A stretch of 64,000 nt of DNA from Cutaneotrichosporon cavernicola (taxonomy: Eukaryota; Basidiomycota; Tremellomycetes; Trichosporonales; Trichosporonaceae), in contig NC_083396.1 in NCBI RefSeq assembly GCF_030864355.1, positions 1,240,001 through 1,304,000 on the forward strand. The letters are read 5' to 3'. A model generated the notes under the pieces. The model did no database searches, was not told the origin of the DNA, and saw nothing but the letters and a program-made list of their open reading frames with translations. Position numbers and translations under genes: made by a program. Numbering within the stretch: position 1 is the first letter of the stretch; each line of letters starts with the position of its first letter. Shown here piece by piece: positions 21,844 to 32,972 of the stretch.

Positions 21844-22730
21844 TCAGAAACCCACGACAGGCCGCTCGAGAAGCCACAGCCGGGACTCTGACCCCGGGGG
21901 TTTCCACGAGTTGATGAGGTGCAGATCGGCTGCGTCGAACATCTCCATCGCCTCAGAGACCGAGTATTAAAAGTGGAGGAGCTCGTCCTTGTCCAGTTCG
22001 ACCGAGCCTCCAGAGACGGGAATGACCTGCGCCTGCTTGGAGCGGAAAACCCTCTAGTAGCAGCCCATGATTTCGTTGTAGCGCCCCGTGACCTCGATCC
22101 CTTCGTGATCGGGGACAAGGCCAAGCTCGGCGCGGACTACGTCCCACGCGTTCCCCACAAAAGCCCAGTTGTACTCGGTAGAATCATTGTATGCTAGCTC
22201 GACCTTGTTGCACCCTTCGGGTCCGGGGACCGGCGGTCCGTCCAGGCCGAGTAAAGGCGTGTCGCCAGGGCGCAGAGGAAGCTGCCTGAGGAATGGCGGG
22301 GCGTCCTCGCGCTCAAAGTCGCCAAGCGTCGAACCGAGGAACAGAAATTGCAGCGGGCGCTCAGCCTGTACCACAACAGGGACGTCCTTGAGCTCGAGGT
22401 TGGCCATGAGGTCCTTGAGCTCGTCCTATTCGGAATCGTCGACAGGTCCGTCGCCTCCATCGCCGGAGTGACGAGGTCCGCGGGCGAAGGCGAACCAGGC
22501 GAGCCGGACTCACTGGCACTGGTATTCAAGCTCGGTGTCCCTGGTCTACTCATGATCGAGGATAACATACTCTGCACCGCCTTGATACCAGCATAGTAGT
22601 CGCCATGCAAACCAACCCAGGTAACCCGACTCTTTAAGGCCGATCCATACACCTCCTCCAACTCACCAAGCACTCGGTCGAGCTCGGGCAGCGAAAGGTC
22701 GAGGGCATTGTGAGTTGGGTGTCGGTGAAT
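21844..22730 (-). pseudogene. EgtD-like SAM methyltransferase, decayed and truncated
   Basis: Relic of a histidine-specific methyltransferase domain (EgtD/DUF2260; the family includes ergothioneine and tryptophan-type N-methyltransferases). One frame near 22720-22560 reads LDLSLPELDRVLGELEEVYG and GLHGDYYAGIKAVQ; a second frame carries LQFLFLGSTLGDFEREDA, LRPGDTPLLGLDG, VELAYNDSTEYNWAF, then VFRSKQAQVIPV, YSVSEAMEMFDAADLHLINS and LWLLERP, the usual order of the C-terminal half. This frame is broken by TAG at 22436-22438, TAG at 22054-22056 and TAA at 21967-21969, and the two parts are out of frame. The N-terminal SAM-binding part is not found upstream. It is therefore a pseudogene, unless an unusual splicing pattern removes all three stops. 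Confidence 0.82.
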
Positions 22731-22937
22731 ACAAAGCCTTGGTGAGTGTTAGCCCCGATATCTTAAGCAAGAGTTGATAACCTTGGATGGTGGTCAGTCG
22801 TTATAGATTAGGTAAATCAGTCACGTTGGTCACCTCTCCTGGGCCATAGTCCAGTGAGCTAGACCCAGATCTAGTTGCCAGCCTTGCATTTTTCCATATT
22901 TGCCTGGCCCGACTTACTCGGTGCCAGGTCGGAAGGG

Positions 22938-23013
22938 ACCCGAATTGGCGTACCTGCATGTCTCCAAGGTCCAGCAACCCGAATTGGCGTACCTGCATGT
23001 CCCCAAGGTCCAG
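22938..23013. repeat. Direct repeat, two 37-base units
   Basis: Units at 22938-22974 and 22977-23013 are identical except for one T/C difference and are separated by two bases. Each contains GAATTGGCGTACCTGCATGT. Noncoding; probably a local duplication. Confidence 0.92.
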
Positions 23014-24778
23014 GGTGACCCGCACGAACCATCAATGACACGGTGAGCAGAGTCCAGAGTGCAGTATGCAGACTGGTCGGGTAAGACACAAGGACAGCCG
23101 GTGCGTCGCCCAGCCCAGGGGCAGTGGGACGAAGGGGTGTGAGGAAGGCGCAGCCATGTTGGCACAGGTCAGGTTTGAGGGTCTGGGATGACAAGTTAGG
23201 GTCCGTGTTCCGTGAATAGAATGAGAAAGAGAATGGGAAAGAGAAAGAGAAACGTGGTGGGTAGGACGAGGAAGAGGAGAAAGGCAATGAGGAGATGGAT
23301 ATGGATGGAGACGAGTTCGGCCATCTCCGTTACCTCGCTCCCCCCCCCTGGAAAAAGGTTGTCAATCCCATTCAATGGCGTGCTGTGTCCTGATTGGGAC
23401 TGAACTGCGAGGGGTATCTTATCACTCCACTGTGGGGTCTCCTTTCCTTGTGTCTCCTTCTGGAACGGGATTATACACTCGGCGCAGTCTCGATAAACCG
23501 ATAAACTGTGTCGTTGGAATCTCGAGAATCACGACATTTGGAATGTGGGAAACTCTTTGGGTTCCTCGTGCCCTGTAGATCCGCAGATCCACATGGACCT
23601 AGTGCCAGTGCGAGGGCGAGGGAGAGGGCGAGGCCGAGGGCGAGGGGTGAGAGTTGATACGTTACAAATCGAGTCGCACCACTTGTTGCACTGTCACTCA
23701 CACTGGCATTCACACTGGTTGTACTTGTAAGAACGCGAGAGTAGAGCGCAGAGTAGTGCGAGCTGTACCGTTTTGAATGGAAGCCAACAGGTATCATACA
23801 GAAATATCCATTTCGTCATGGCCCGGCACTATTTCGGGTACACCACGACCGCACGTGGGTACTGCAATTCAACTGTTATAGTGATATTTGATATTTGTAG
23901 CCCAAGCAAAGGTAGTCAATCTGTGGCGTCGTGGGATAGGATAGTCGACAACCTGGACTCAGGCTACAAGTAATTCCAGAACTGCATCACCACTCCACAT
24001 TCCACACCCAGGCAGCTGCCCAAATCCAACTTTGAACTGCTTGGAATCATCCGAACTTGACCCCACGCCTTGCCCTTTGCCTGCTTGCTTATTAGAGTGG
24101 AGCAGATTAGGCGCGTCCGCGTCCCGTCCCGTCCCCTTGGGAACTCGTGCGGGTGGATCTGTGGAGCTGCTGGACCGCGTTTAGCAAGAGTACGCCCCTT
24201 GCCCCAAGCGAGCAGGCGAGCTGGCAAGCTTGCAAGCTTGCAAGCTGGCAAGATGGCAAGTCGCCTTCAGCAGTTTAAGCTCGTCTGGCTCCATCCTCAT
24301 TTAAAAGTAGGCTCCACCCGATCGGGAGTCGTCTATCATAGTATACTGTGTCTATTCTTGTTTGTGCCCAACGCAACGTACCGACGTGTAGGCGTCGCGC
24401 TCCCAAACCATCAACTCGCTTGATACCAAGGTCGTGCCAAGATCGCCGCGCCGGACCTGGCCTGGCAAAGGCGTACTATATGATGTGTGGCGCCAAAGCA
24501 AAGCATGCAAGTAATGCCCGGCCATCAAGCTAAGCGTCGTGCTCCTCTCTTCTACATGGTTCACTTCCCGAGTCACCCGGAGGTGAATGCTTACGACATG
24601 CATGTGGACTGGTACGTCCCAAGCATTAGCATTGGTGCGCGTCGTCAGCGCTTTCCAGCTTTCGGCCTGTTGATGAATAGAGGGTTGGGAAGAAGCATAT
24701 CAAGGCATGAGAGCCGAGGTCAAACGCAGCGACTGCCGGCCCGCCGGATGGACCGGGTTGCCAGGGGAAAAAAAGTCG

Positions 24779-24812
24779 TGTCCCTGTCCCTGTCCCTGTC
24801 CTTGTCCCTGTC
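24779..24812. repeat. Hexanucleotide repeat (TCCCTG)n
   Basis: Five near-perfect TCCCTG units in the gene-poor block, one altered to TCCTTG. Too short and wrongly placed to suggest a telomere. Confidence 0.85.
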
Positions 24813-26245
24813 AATCCCTCTTACTCCTGATCACCCGCCGAGATTGTACAACCCGGACCGGTACAACGTACGGCATCCGACACCATCCAGAGACACAGTG
24901 ACGGAATCTCACCATCACGTCGGAGACAAGTGGCGGGGTGAGTTTCCCATCGTTCAATGTTGATCGTTCATTCTTCAATGTTCAATGTATTAGATGACCG
25001 CACAAGTGGTCATCTGGACATCTGGAAACACCCCACCGCCACTGGATGGCGCAATGGCGCTTCGTTGACGTGGCCCTGAAAAGCCTATGTTGCCATGCAC
25101 GTTGTGTCTCTGCCGATCTTCAGCTCCACGTTGGTGACTACAGAGAGAAATACGCTGGCGCGTGCAAAGTAGGATGACGAGTCTGGGTGCAAACTGGGTT
25201 TGGGGTTAACTCTGTTTGAGCTCAATCCACGAGCGCAAGGTACCTGCGGAAAGATTCCAAAGAGTGGTTGAGACGTTGAGATGGCAACACTATGTATTAA
25301 GCAAACAAAGTGGATGTAATGCGTTTTGGATGTTTCATGCATCAAGGAAAGTGACATGGACCAGTCCGGACCATTCTCGCCCTTGTCCGCCTTGTCCACT
25401 TGATCCACTTGGCACCGAGGCGTCGTTTCTAACCCTTATTGGCACGTTGTACTTTACATCATGTGCGTCTCAGAGTATAGATAATTAATCAATTGGATGG
25501 ACGACATCACAGGGCTACAGGGAGAACAAAGTGAACGGGTGAAAGGGGGGGGGGGTGACTAGCAACAAGGGGTATTCGCGTATATCGCGTAGCAGCTTGT
25601 GTATCTTTTACTCTACTGTACAAATGGTGACAATGTCTTTGGGTCACACAGGTGTGACTTGCTCTCTCGTTCTCTCGTTCTGCAAGCAACAAGGGTGGCG
25701 GGACGAAAGGAGGCTGGGTATCCCAAACAGGTACGACTCGACTTTGTGGGCAGGGCAGAGAGGTGCCTGACACCTAGACAGCCTTGTTGGTCCGGAACTC
25801 TCGTCTCGCGTCACAAGCACTGGCTCTACGTCGTCCGGCACCTCCTTCCACCAGCCGTCAGGCTCACCGGGGTTGTGAAGGCATGCGGGATGTACAAACT
25901 CTTGAGGCTTTCGGGTCCTCGAGCTAGGATATATAAGGCTTCAGTTACGATTGTGGCATGCGAACAGGTTGAACAGACAGGGCGAGAATAAGGCTGTTTT
26001 ACCTTGACAACCAAAGGGTTCAATGACCAGATGACCAAACAGCAATCCCCGCAATCCCCATAATCCCCGTCATCCCCTCAAGCCCCCAAGACCCGAAGCT
26101 GTTTTTGATTCCCGTCATTCTCTGACATTGCTCCTGATCCATGATCCATAGATACCTACTTACGCGCCTCTCCCCTATCATCTCCTCTCGTCTCGTACCA
26201 TAACTGAGAGACATTGAGCCCCCCCTCGGTCGAGAGGATAGCTAG

Positions 26246-26307
26246 GACAGGAGAATACAGGATACAGGATGCAGGATAGAGGAAACAGGATACAGGAAAC
26301 AGGATAC
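26246..26307. repeat. Degenerate CAGGATA / CAGGAAA repeat
   Basis: Seven irregular 7-base units of the type ACAGGAT/ACAGGAA in tandem. Noncoding. Confidence 0.75.
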
Positions 26308-26957
26308 TCAGTCTCGTATTGTGGGACCTGCCGAGCCCATCCAGCCAGCAACTAAGATGAGTTCAGCCGCCGTTGCCGAGCGCGACCACCGAACTGACAT
26401 GACAATAATGGCTACAGCCTACTACAAGCCTACAAGCCTACAAGCCTGCAGTTATCCTTGGAACTCGTATCTCTTTCCTTATCCTCTCTATCCTCTCTAT
26501 TCACGTCGCTGGACTCGACAGTCTCGTCTCTCACCATCCACTCTCAGCTCTCAGATCCATCTCACCATCCATTAGTTTGATCCATGTACTCACCACCACC
26601 GCCCTGTAGTTGAGTAGTTGATAGTCTCCATTCACAATCCACAATCCACAACACCAAACAACATTCGGACACTGGGGATCCTGATCAAACAAGACAAATA
26701 CCAACCACAAGCAGTTGACTGTCACCTTGGGCTATCCAGCCAGGTCCGCCATCGTCGTTGTGATCCCAAGAGTTCCTCCGCGGGCACTGCTGCATCACCA
26801 CATCCGTGACGCCAACGTGAGTGTGAGTGTGAGCGAAATGTGTGTTGGGGACCAGATTGAATGGTGTGAGGTTGAAAGGTTGGCACGGGGCGAGCTGGGA
26901 ACCGACTCCTTCCCCGACATGCCCAACAGGCGTTGACAACAGATCTGCTTGCCCGGC

Positions 26958-29576
26958 ATGGCCGGGTCCCCACCATCACCACATCTCCGAATGCGTCCCA
27001 GTATCGAGTTCGCCGAGCCTCGAACAACAGGCGTTTACGTGACCCCGCGCCGGCCACATACAGAGTTTGGCGTCCCCGGTGCAACAAGTACGCCCAGCAG
27101 CGGCGGCAGTAGCCGGAGTGGGAGTGAGCCGCGGCCGATCTTGCGTCACCAGAGCAGCAATGTGCGCATCTCGTCCCCGCTGAGGAAACAGGTCGGCTTC
27201 GACGACAAGCCGCGGATACGCCCTGTGCTCAAGAGCAATTTCTCAGCGGGAAGCGTAAACAGCGCAAGTACGGTTGTGCAGGACACGATCTCGCCAAGGC
27301 TGAGAGTGAGGGAGAGGCGCGGCAGGGCCCATGCCCAGGTGAGCTGGGCGCAGACGATTGCCGTTCCTCCAACTTCGAACGACTTTATGGAGGAGCTCAC
27401 GCCGACCCGCTCTGGGCGGAGCGTACCGTCCAACGACGGACATAGTGACATGTCCCGCCGTAGCACAAGTATAGACAGCGAAAGGCCGGTGCTCCGAGCG
27501 GCACGGTCAATTTCATTTCGTGCGCGACCGGGAAACCGCCCAGCAAGCGCCGCTTCGTCGACGTCGACGGGTCCAGCGGGGCTATGGTATGACGTGCCCG
27601 TCCCACCGCCCCCACACCCGTCGACTTGCATGCCCGGCTTCCCGCAGCAAGAGTTCCCCGATGCCCGCCCGCCCAAGTTCTCGCGCGAGCTCCTCCGCCG
27701 TCCTGGTGTGATCATGCCCAAGGCCGCTCCGCGCTCTGTGACTATGCCAAAAGAAGCCACGCGCCCCGCCAGTATCGCTACCGAGTACGCCGCCCATCCG
27801 CTGCGTCAGACTTCGACCTCGCGCATGTCCGGGTTTCTTTCTAGGAAACTGTCCAAGATCTCGCTCGCCGCGCATCACGAGCCACCCGCCCCGCCGGTGC
27901 CGGTGCCGATGCCGCAAGGGCCAGTGTCGCAGTCGATGTCCATCACCCCGGTTGGTCAGCACCCGTCTCCCATCCGAGCAACGCCGCACCGCTCGCCCAC
28001 GAGCCTGCCACCTGGCCAGCACCCGTCTCCTGTCCGAGCAGCGCCGCACCGCTCGCCCACGAGCCTGCCACCTGGCTTTGGCTCGCCGCAAGGACCTCGT
28101 GTATCACCACAACATCTCCAGTGGCCGTCCCAATCCACACCGGCGCGCTACCGTGGCGCCGCCTTGCCGCCTGGCGCTGCCCACCTCCTCCCGCCTGGCG
28201 CGGGCCCCACTCTCCCGTCACACATGCCCAACGCGATTCCCACTCACATGCCCAACGACCTGCCGCCCGGCGCAATGGCTGCACGCCCTATGACGCACGG
28301 AATGCCGTTGCCCGTGCAACCAACCCACGTGCTCTCGCCACAGGAGGCCGCCCGTCAGGCACTTCGGCGCTTCCGATCCTCTCCTGCGCTCAGAGTGACA
28401 TCGCCGCTTGAAGGCGTGCCAGAGGACCTCCCCACGCAGTGGGTCGAGCGCATACCCCCGCCTCCCGTGTCGCCTCTGGGTGGGCCACAGGGGTATGACG
28501 ACGAGCTTGTTGTGCGCGCACCCAACTTTGCTCACCCACCGATTCAGGACGCACCAAAGCAAACCACCGTGGCGCGCCCGCCTCATCTCAGCATCGACTT
28601 TGGCTCGGGCGACATCTGGGCCGATCTCGAGAGCTCCTTTGGCGTACTGTCCCTCCCCGACCTGCCAGCGGATGCAGAGAGCCCCGATAGCCCTGGTTCA
28701 AATGACTCGCACACGACAACCGCGACTGCGACGACGCGTGCGACACATGCTACGTATGTGGTGCCAGAGTATGACGAATACTCGGAGGTTGGCCACTCGC
28801 AGGTCAGAGAAGCAGCCTCGGATGCGGATCATGCTGCCCCAATTCGCAGGACTGTCTCCTCGGGCTTGGGCTACACTGCCACTGTCCGAAGAGGCACCTC
28901 GTCCGACGTTGGTCACTCGACCGCTCGGGTCACGGCAATCCAGCATCATCGAGACGTCTTTTCCGAGACTGGTCACGGCGGTTTCGAGCGCATGTACTCG
29001 CCGCCCAGTTCGCCTGTGCGCGCAAAGGCAGCGCAGCGCGCTGCCAGCGAGAGCGAGTGCACTATCGAGTCCTGGAGCCCCAAGCACAAGCTGTCCGCCA
29101 GTGCGCCCGGTACGCCCGTGTTTGGCTCGGTGGGGCGCCTGCCTCCCAGAGGTGAGAGTTTGGTCGCGTCGTCGTTGGGTGCCACGTCGAACCGACCTAT
29201 GTTTACGCCTCTCATGCTCAACACGCCTCCTGTTCGCACCTCGTCTCGCTCGCCGTCGAGCTTGTCGCTGCGCAGCAGCACAAGTATGGCGAGCGAGAGC
29301 ACGATCTCGTCCCTCCCGAGCACCATGACGAGCATGACGACGGCGAGCAGCGCCGCTTCGGTCGAGATGCCAGACCCGATCGCCGAGGACGAGAGCGATA
29401 CGTGTCTCGACGTATTCGGTATCATGCCCAAGGGGTTCGAGCGCGATCCCTGCAGGCAGGTGCAGTTCAGCACACCAGACTCTGTCGCACCAGACTCTGT
29501 CGAGCGTGTCCAGATCCGCCATGTACAGCGCGCCCGCTCGTCTGTCGCGACCCTCCGAGTCCGCTCCATTGCCTAG
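26958..29576 (+). CDS. Large intrinsically disordered protein of unknown function
   Basis: Single open frame of 872 residues from the ATG at 26958; an in-frame TTG upstream is not a credible start and no upstream ATG exists in this frame. No known domain. Composition is dominated by Ser, Pro, Arg, Thr and Ala, with short motifs such as PLRKQVGFDDK, MSGFLSRKLSKISLAAH, LSIDFGSGDIWADLESSFGVLSLPDLP (the most ordered-looking part, near residue 540-565) and, near the C-terminus, EDESDTCLDVFGIMPKGFERDP. Many Ser-Pro and Arg-x-x-Ser sites suggest a phosphorylated regulator or scaffold. It carries an internal 60-base tandem duplication. Coding status is supported by the length of the frame and by conserved-looking short blocks, not by homology. 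Confidence 0.72.
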   Translation: MAGSPPSPHLRMRPSIEFAEPRTTGVYVTPRRPHTEFGVPGATSTPSSGGSSRSGSEPRPILRHQSSNVRISSPLRKQVGFDDKPRIRPVLKSNFSAGSVNSASTVVQDTISPRLRVRERRGRAHAQVSWAQTIAVPPTSNDFMEELTPTRSGRSVPSNDGHSDMSRRSTSIDSERPVLRAARSISFRARPGNRPASAASSTSTGPAGLWYDVPVPPPPHPSTCMPGFPQQEFPDARPPKFSRELLRRPGVIMPKAAPRSVTMPKEATRPASIATEYAAHPLRQTSTSRMSGFLSRKLSKISLAAHHEPPAPPVPVPMPQGPVSQSMSITPVGQHPSPIRATPHRSPTSLPPGQHPSPVRAAPHRSPTSLPPGFGSPQGPRVSPQHLQWPSQSTPARYRGAALPPGAAHLLPPGAGPTLPSHMPNAIPTHMPNDLPPGAMAARPMTHGMPLPVQPTHVLSPQEAARQALRRFRSSPALRVTSPLEGVPEDLPTQWVERIPPPPVSPLGGPQGYDDELVVRAPNFAHPPIQDAPKQTTVARPPHLSIDFGSGDIWADLESSFGVLSLPDLPADAESPDSPGSNDSHTTTATATTRATHATYVVPEYDEYSEVGHSQVREAASDADHAAPIRRTVSSGLGYTATVRRGTSSDVGHSTARVTAIQHHRDVFSETGHGGFERMYSPPSSPVRAKAAQRAASESECTIESWSPKHKLSASAPGTPVFGSVGRLPPRGESLVASSLGATSNRPMFTPLMLNTPPVRTSSRSPSSLSLRSSTSMASESTISSLPSTMTSMTTASSAASVEMPDPIAEDESDTCLDVFGIMPKGFERDPCRQVQFSTPDSVAPDSVERVQIRHVQRARSSVATLRVRSIA
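27957..28076. repeat. In-frame 60-base tandem duplication
   Basis: Two adjacent 60-base units inside the disordered-protein gene, encoding two 20-residue copies starting QHPSP(I/V)RA and ending PTSLPPG. Few substitutions, so the duplication is recent or homogenised. Confidence 0.92.
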
Positions 29577-30227
29577 TCCCAGTTCCCTGACATTGCTCTG
29601 TATAATCCATATCCATAGACTGGACACTCTAGACTGGACGTTTTTGCACGTTGACGTTGACGTTGACGTTCCTGTACATGACATAGTGAGTCGGTAGATG
29701 TACGACGTCATGCATGCATGCATGTAGTTTGTACACTGTTCCTCGTATTCCGTACCTTGGCGCGTCGTTTGTTGTTTTCTATTATCGCGTGTTCCAGCAT
29801 ACCTAAGCTCGGGCCGGTCCATGAGATGGCCGCCATTGTTCGTACTGTAGTGTAGAGTAGGACCGTAAATCGGCTTGAACAGACAATGCAAGAGCTGACA
29901 AAGAACTGGTCGAATGATTTGAATGCGGGGTAAGCCGAGGGTGCCGATGGGCGGGGCCCAAAGCGGCGGTTCGGCTTCGGCCTATCTGCCGAGCTTTGAC
30001 CGGAGGGGGGGGGTTTTGGATCCCCAAGCAACTCATGTCCGCTCTGTGTCCGCTTTCGATCCAAGCGGACAAGGACGGCTCACGGCTTGGAATTGCCGAG
30101 CATATTATTCTCCTCTACGTATTAGCAACCCACGTCTCTCCTTCCTTCATTGTACATCATCTCTCACTAACTTACCTCAACTCAACACTAGAGCTTAGAC
30201 AAACTACACTCACTCTCACAAACACAC
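29577..30227. other. Intergenic with (ACGTTG)n repeat
   Basis: Contains ACGTTG x4 plus ACGTT at 29648-29676, a short CATG repeat near 29710-29724, and the leader of the thioesterase gene. No supported gene. Confidence 0.6.
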
Positions 30228-31579
30228 ATGTCCTCCCGCCTCGCATCAGCTGTGCGCTCCGTCCGCCAGTTCAGCACAACCTTTAGCCGGCGCGCAGAGG
30301 CCGTCGCGCCCACGGCGCCTCCACCGGCCCGTGCGCGTGGACGATGGGGTCTTGGTGTCGGTGAGTAGCTCTGTGCTTGTGCTTGTGCTTGTGCTTGCAC
30401 AAAATCAGGCGAGCTCTGCTTTGCTATGCGCAAGCACGGCGCGCTTCCACGTCAACTTTATATACTAATCTCAGCCGTGGCCCTAGCTGTCCCCGTCGCA
30501 TACGTCGCTGGCGCAGTCAACCCCCCAACTATCGCACTCATGTTCTCGCCACGGTACTCTCCCCCTCCTCCAGACCGCGAGAGCAAGATCGGCAAGGAGA
30601 TTACGGCCGAGGTCGAGCGCGAGTTGCAAGAACTTGCGCTGGTTGCAGAGATGCGCACCCTTAGCGAGTGGTATGAGAGCCGTGAGTATTGTCGTGTTAA
30701 TCTGCAACCACCACAAGTATGCTGGCTCAACTTTGCGGGCAACGCTTTACCGGTTTCATGTGGTGATGTGGTGATGGGGAGCGGCGGCGGTGGAAGCGGT
30801 TACTACATTTCAGGTTACTCTGAATAGCACCAACTGCTACAGCCGCCCGAACCGGCCGACGTGCCTGGGCGGTAAATTGGACGTGACCGGGGCCACAACT
30901 CCGCCACTCGGTCATTACGGCTCCCGTCATCCTGCGTACAGGGATCTTGACAATCCTGGCCCATGTTATCATGACAAGAGCTGGGAATGACACCGTCCAC
31001 CCCTTGCATCCTACATGCTTCCTACACGCCTCCACTTGAGGACCACCACTAATCCCAGGCCCATACGAGAAGTACGACCCGAACAAGGTGCACAACTCCC
31101 TGACCGCCGGCTCGCTCCGTGGACCAGGCAAGCTCGCGGTTCCCCCCATCGCCTTTGCCAAGGAGAACGAGACGGAGGGCGTAATTGTCGCCCACCTTGG
31201 CCGCTCCCTCTGCGGCCACGACGGCATCATCCACGGTGGTCTCCTCGCAACCGTATTTGACGAGACTCTGGCCCGCAACGCACTCATGAACATCCCAACC
31301 CACATTGGCGTGACGGCAAACCTCAACATCAACTACCGGAGCCCGTGCATGGCCGACCAATTTGTTGTCGTCCGCACAAAGCTCGAGCAGAAGAAGGGTC
31401 GCAAGGTCGTGGTCAGCGGGACGATGGACACGCTCGATGGAGAGCGAATCGCAGACGCAACCGCCATCTTCGTCGAGCCAAAGTGGGCTCAGTTCCTCCA
31501 GAGCTCGGGAGTGACTGATACGCTCGGGGCACCGACTCAGCCCGAGGGTGAGATGGAGATGGAGCCGCGCGAGCTGTAG
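30228..31579 (+). CDS. Hotdog-fold acyl-CoA thioesterase, probably mitochondrial
   Basis: Exons 30228-30360, 30475-30681 and 31059-31579 give 286 residues. The N-terminus (MSSRLASAVRSVRQFSTTFS) is an arginine/serine presequence, followed by a hydrophobic segment (VAVALAVPVAYVAGAV) that may anchor it in the inner membrane. The 4HBT domain covers the last 160 residues with GRSLCGHDGIIHGGLLATVFDETLAR, where HGG and the Asp/Glu of DE are the usual catalytic elements, then GVTANLNINYRSPC and GRKVVVSGTMDTLDGERIADA. It is similar in layout to fungal FMP10/THEM4-type proteins. The substrate is unknown. Its second intron is 377 bases, long for this genome. Confidence 0.88.
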
Positions 31580-31862
31580 AACTAGACTAGAACACTGGTA
31601 GACAGTTGTAGACATGTATCGACATAAGGGTTACGGTGGGGCCGTCGGGTCCCAAATGCGCCAGTGTGAACAAGCTGAACTGACACCTGCACTCACTTGT
31701 GGTATATCGCCTTCTTACCCCGTACGACCTCTCTGATCCAAAAAAAAGGAGTCACCACGCCCAAGCACGCAACTCACCTGAGCCTAGACACAATAGCGTG
31801 CATTGCTGATGCTACCGACCACAGACCGTCGCGAAAGCTACATTGCTCAGCCTAGAACTATT

Positions 31863-32972
31863 CTACAACTTTGCACCCTCCTTCTTGCTGCGCCGCTCGT
31901 CCGCCATCCAAGGGCCCATCATACCCTCGGCCTCGACTGCGCGTCGCAGCTGTCCGCCCTCGCTAACAATCTGGAAGCGCAGGCGATCTTCCATGTCCAT
32001 CTGGCCTGGTGCAAACTCGCCAAACGTCGGCTCTTGTCCGAAACCCGTCCGCGCCGCGTTGATGAGGATGCCCCTGATGTCAGTGACGTGTTCTCTCTCA
32101 CCAACTTGTTTCCATTCCTTCCCCACCCACTCGCTCCGCCTTCGGCCTCGGGCTCGTACTCACGCGGTAAGCCCATACACGGGTCGCACGCCACCCCCCT
32201 CCCGCCCCGTGAGGAACCGGTGCATTCGCACCGGTCCACCTCCCCAGTCAATATCGCGATATTGGTAATACTCGCCCTCGCGCCCACCAACACCCTCACC
32301 CTCCTTCTGCTTGTTGGCATACATCGGAATCGGCGGCGGCTTGATCAACCCAGCTGGAACGGGGTTGACTTTCTCACTAAGCCCAAAGTTCCAACCTGGA
32401 ATCTCGGCCGGTCTGTCATGTAAGAACGCCGCGAGAGGCATTGAAAACAAATGAACGACCTCGTCGGGATTAAGAACGGGGTTCAGAGTCCGGTCCACGA
32501 CCAGAAACACGACCGGAGTCACGACGAGCTGGTTACCGGCAATAACGTAGTCGAGGAGAGTGAGGCAGCGGACACGTGAGGTGTCCATGGGCAGACCGAT
32601 TTCTTCAAATGCCTCACGGCGAGCCGTCCATTCCTCGTCCAAGTCCCCTTCTTCCCATTTACCTCCAGGAAGAGCCGTGTCGTGCGCGTACGTCCTCAAA
32701 TCGCCAGAGCGCGTGGTGAGGATGACGTAGAGGTCGCCTTTGCGACCGACGAATAAACTGGATTAGCAGAGTAGAGAGAGAGAGAGCGTACATGATGGCC
32801 ACACTGGCTTTGCGTTTCTGCGGTACTGGGTGCGGAGGAATACGCCGCTCATACTGAATAAAGCGGTGCAGGCATCTGCGTGAGCTTGTGTAAGGAAGGC
32901 AGCTCACTGCAACGAATCGGGTTTGAGGGGGAGCAGGAGGCTCTCGATGGGGACGGGGTTGCGCGGCGACAT
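31863..32972 (-). CDS. PCD1: Nudix hydrolase, CoA diphosphatase type
   Basis: Probably cleaves CoA or oxidised CoA to 3',5'-ADP and (phospho)pantetheine, as peroxisomal Pcd1/NUDT7 do. Exons 32972-32908, 32875-32792, 32757-32164 and 32073-31863 encode 317 residues. Across intron junctions it reads ILFVGRKGDLYVILTTRSGDL, then the Nudix box GGKWEEGDLDEEWTARREAFEEIG, close to the family form GGxxxxxDxxxxxxAxREaxEEiG, followed by YGLTAGILIN, the CoA-diphosphatase C-terminal signature. A C-terminal peroxisomal SKL signal is absent (it ends EGAKL). An extra Gly/Glu-rich loop follows residue 220. It is divergent from YOS9 across about 300 bases. Confidence 0.88.

Larger units (their letters stand above)
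22731..26957. other. Gene-poor block of about 4.2 kb
   Basis: No credible gene on either strand: reading frames are short, lack family signatures and have low-complexity translations. Holds several simple repeats (listed separately), a GCAAGCTT-type inverted repeat cluster at about 24220-24258, a GAGGGC-rich stretch at about 23615-23650, a G run near 25547-25556, and the leader of the next gene, which probably contains a 5'-UTR intron (donor GTGAGTGTGAG at about 26818, acceptor GTTGACAACAG ending near 26941). Confidence 0.55.

Noticed and set aside
24779..24812. TCCCTG repeat as telomere-like sequence
   Set aside because: Only five units, internal to a chromosome segment with genes on both sides, and the unit is not a known telomere repeat.
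26715..26936. Upstream open frame in phase with the disordered-protein gene across a plausible intron
   Set aside because: It has no ATG, only a TTG; better explained as 5' UTR with an intron.
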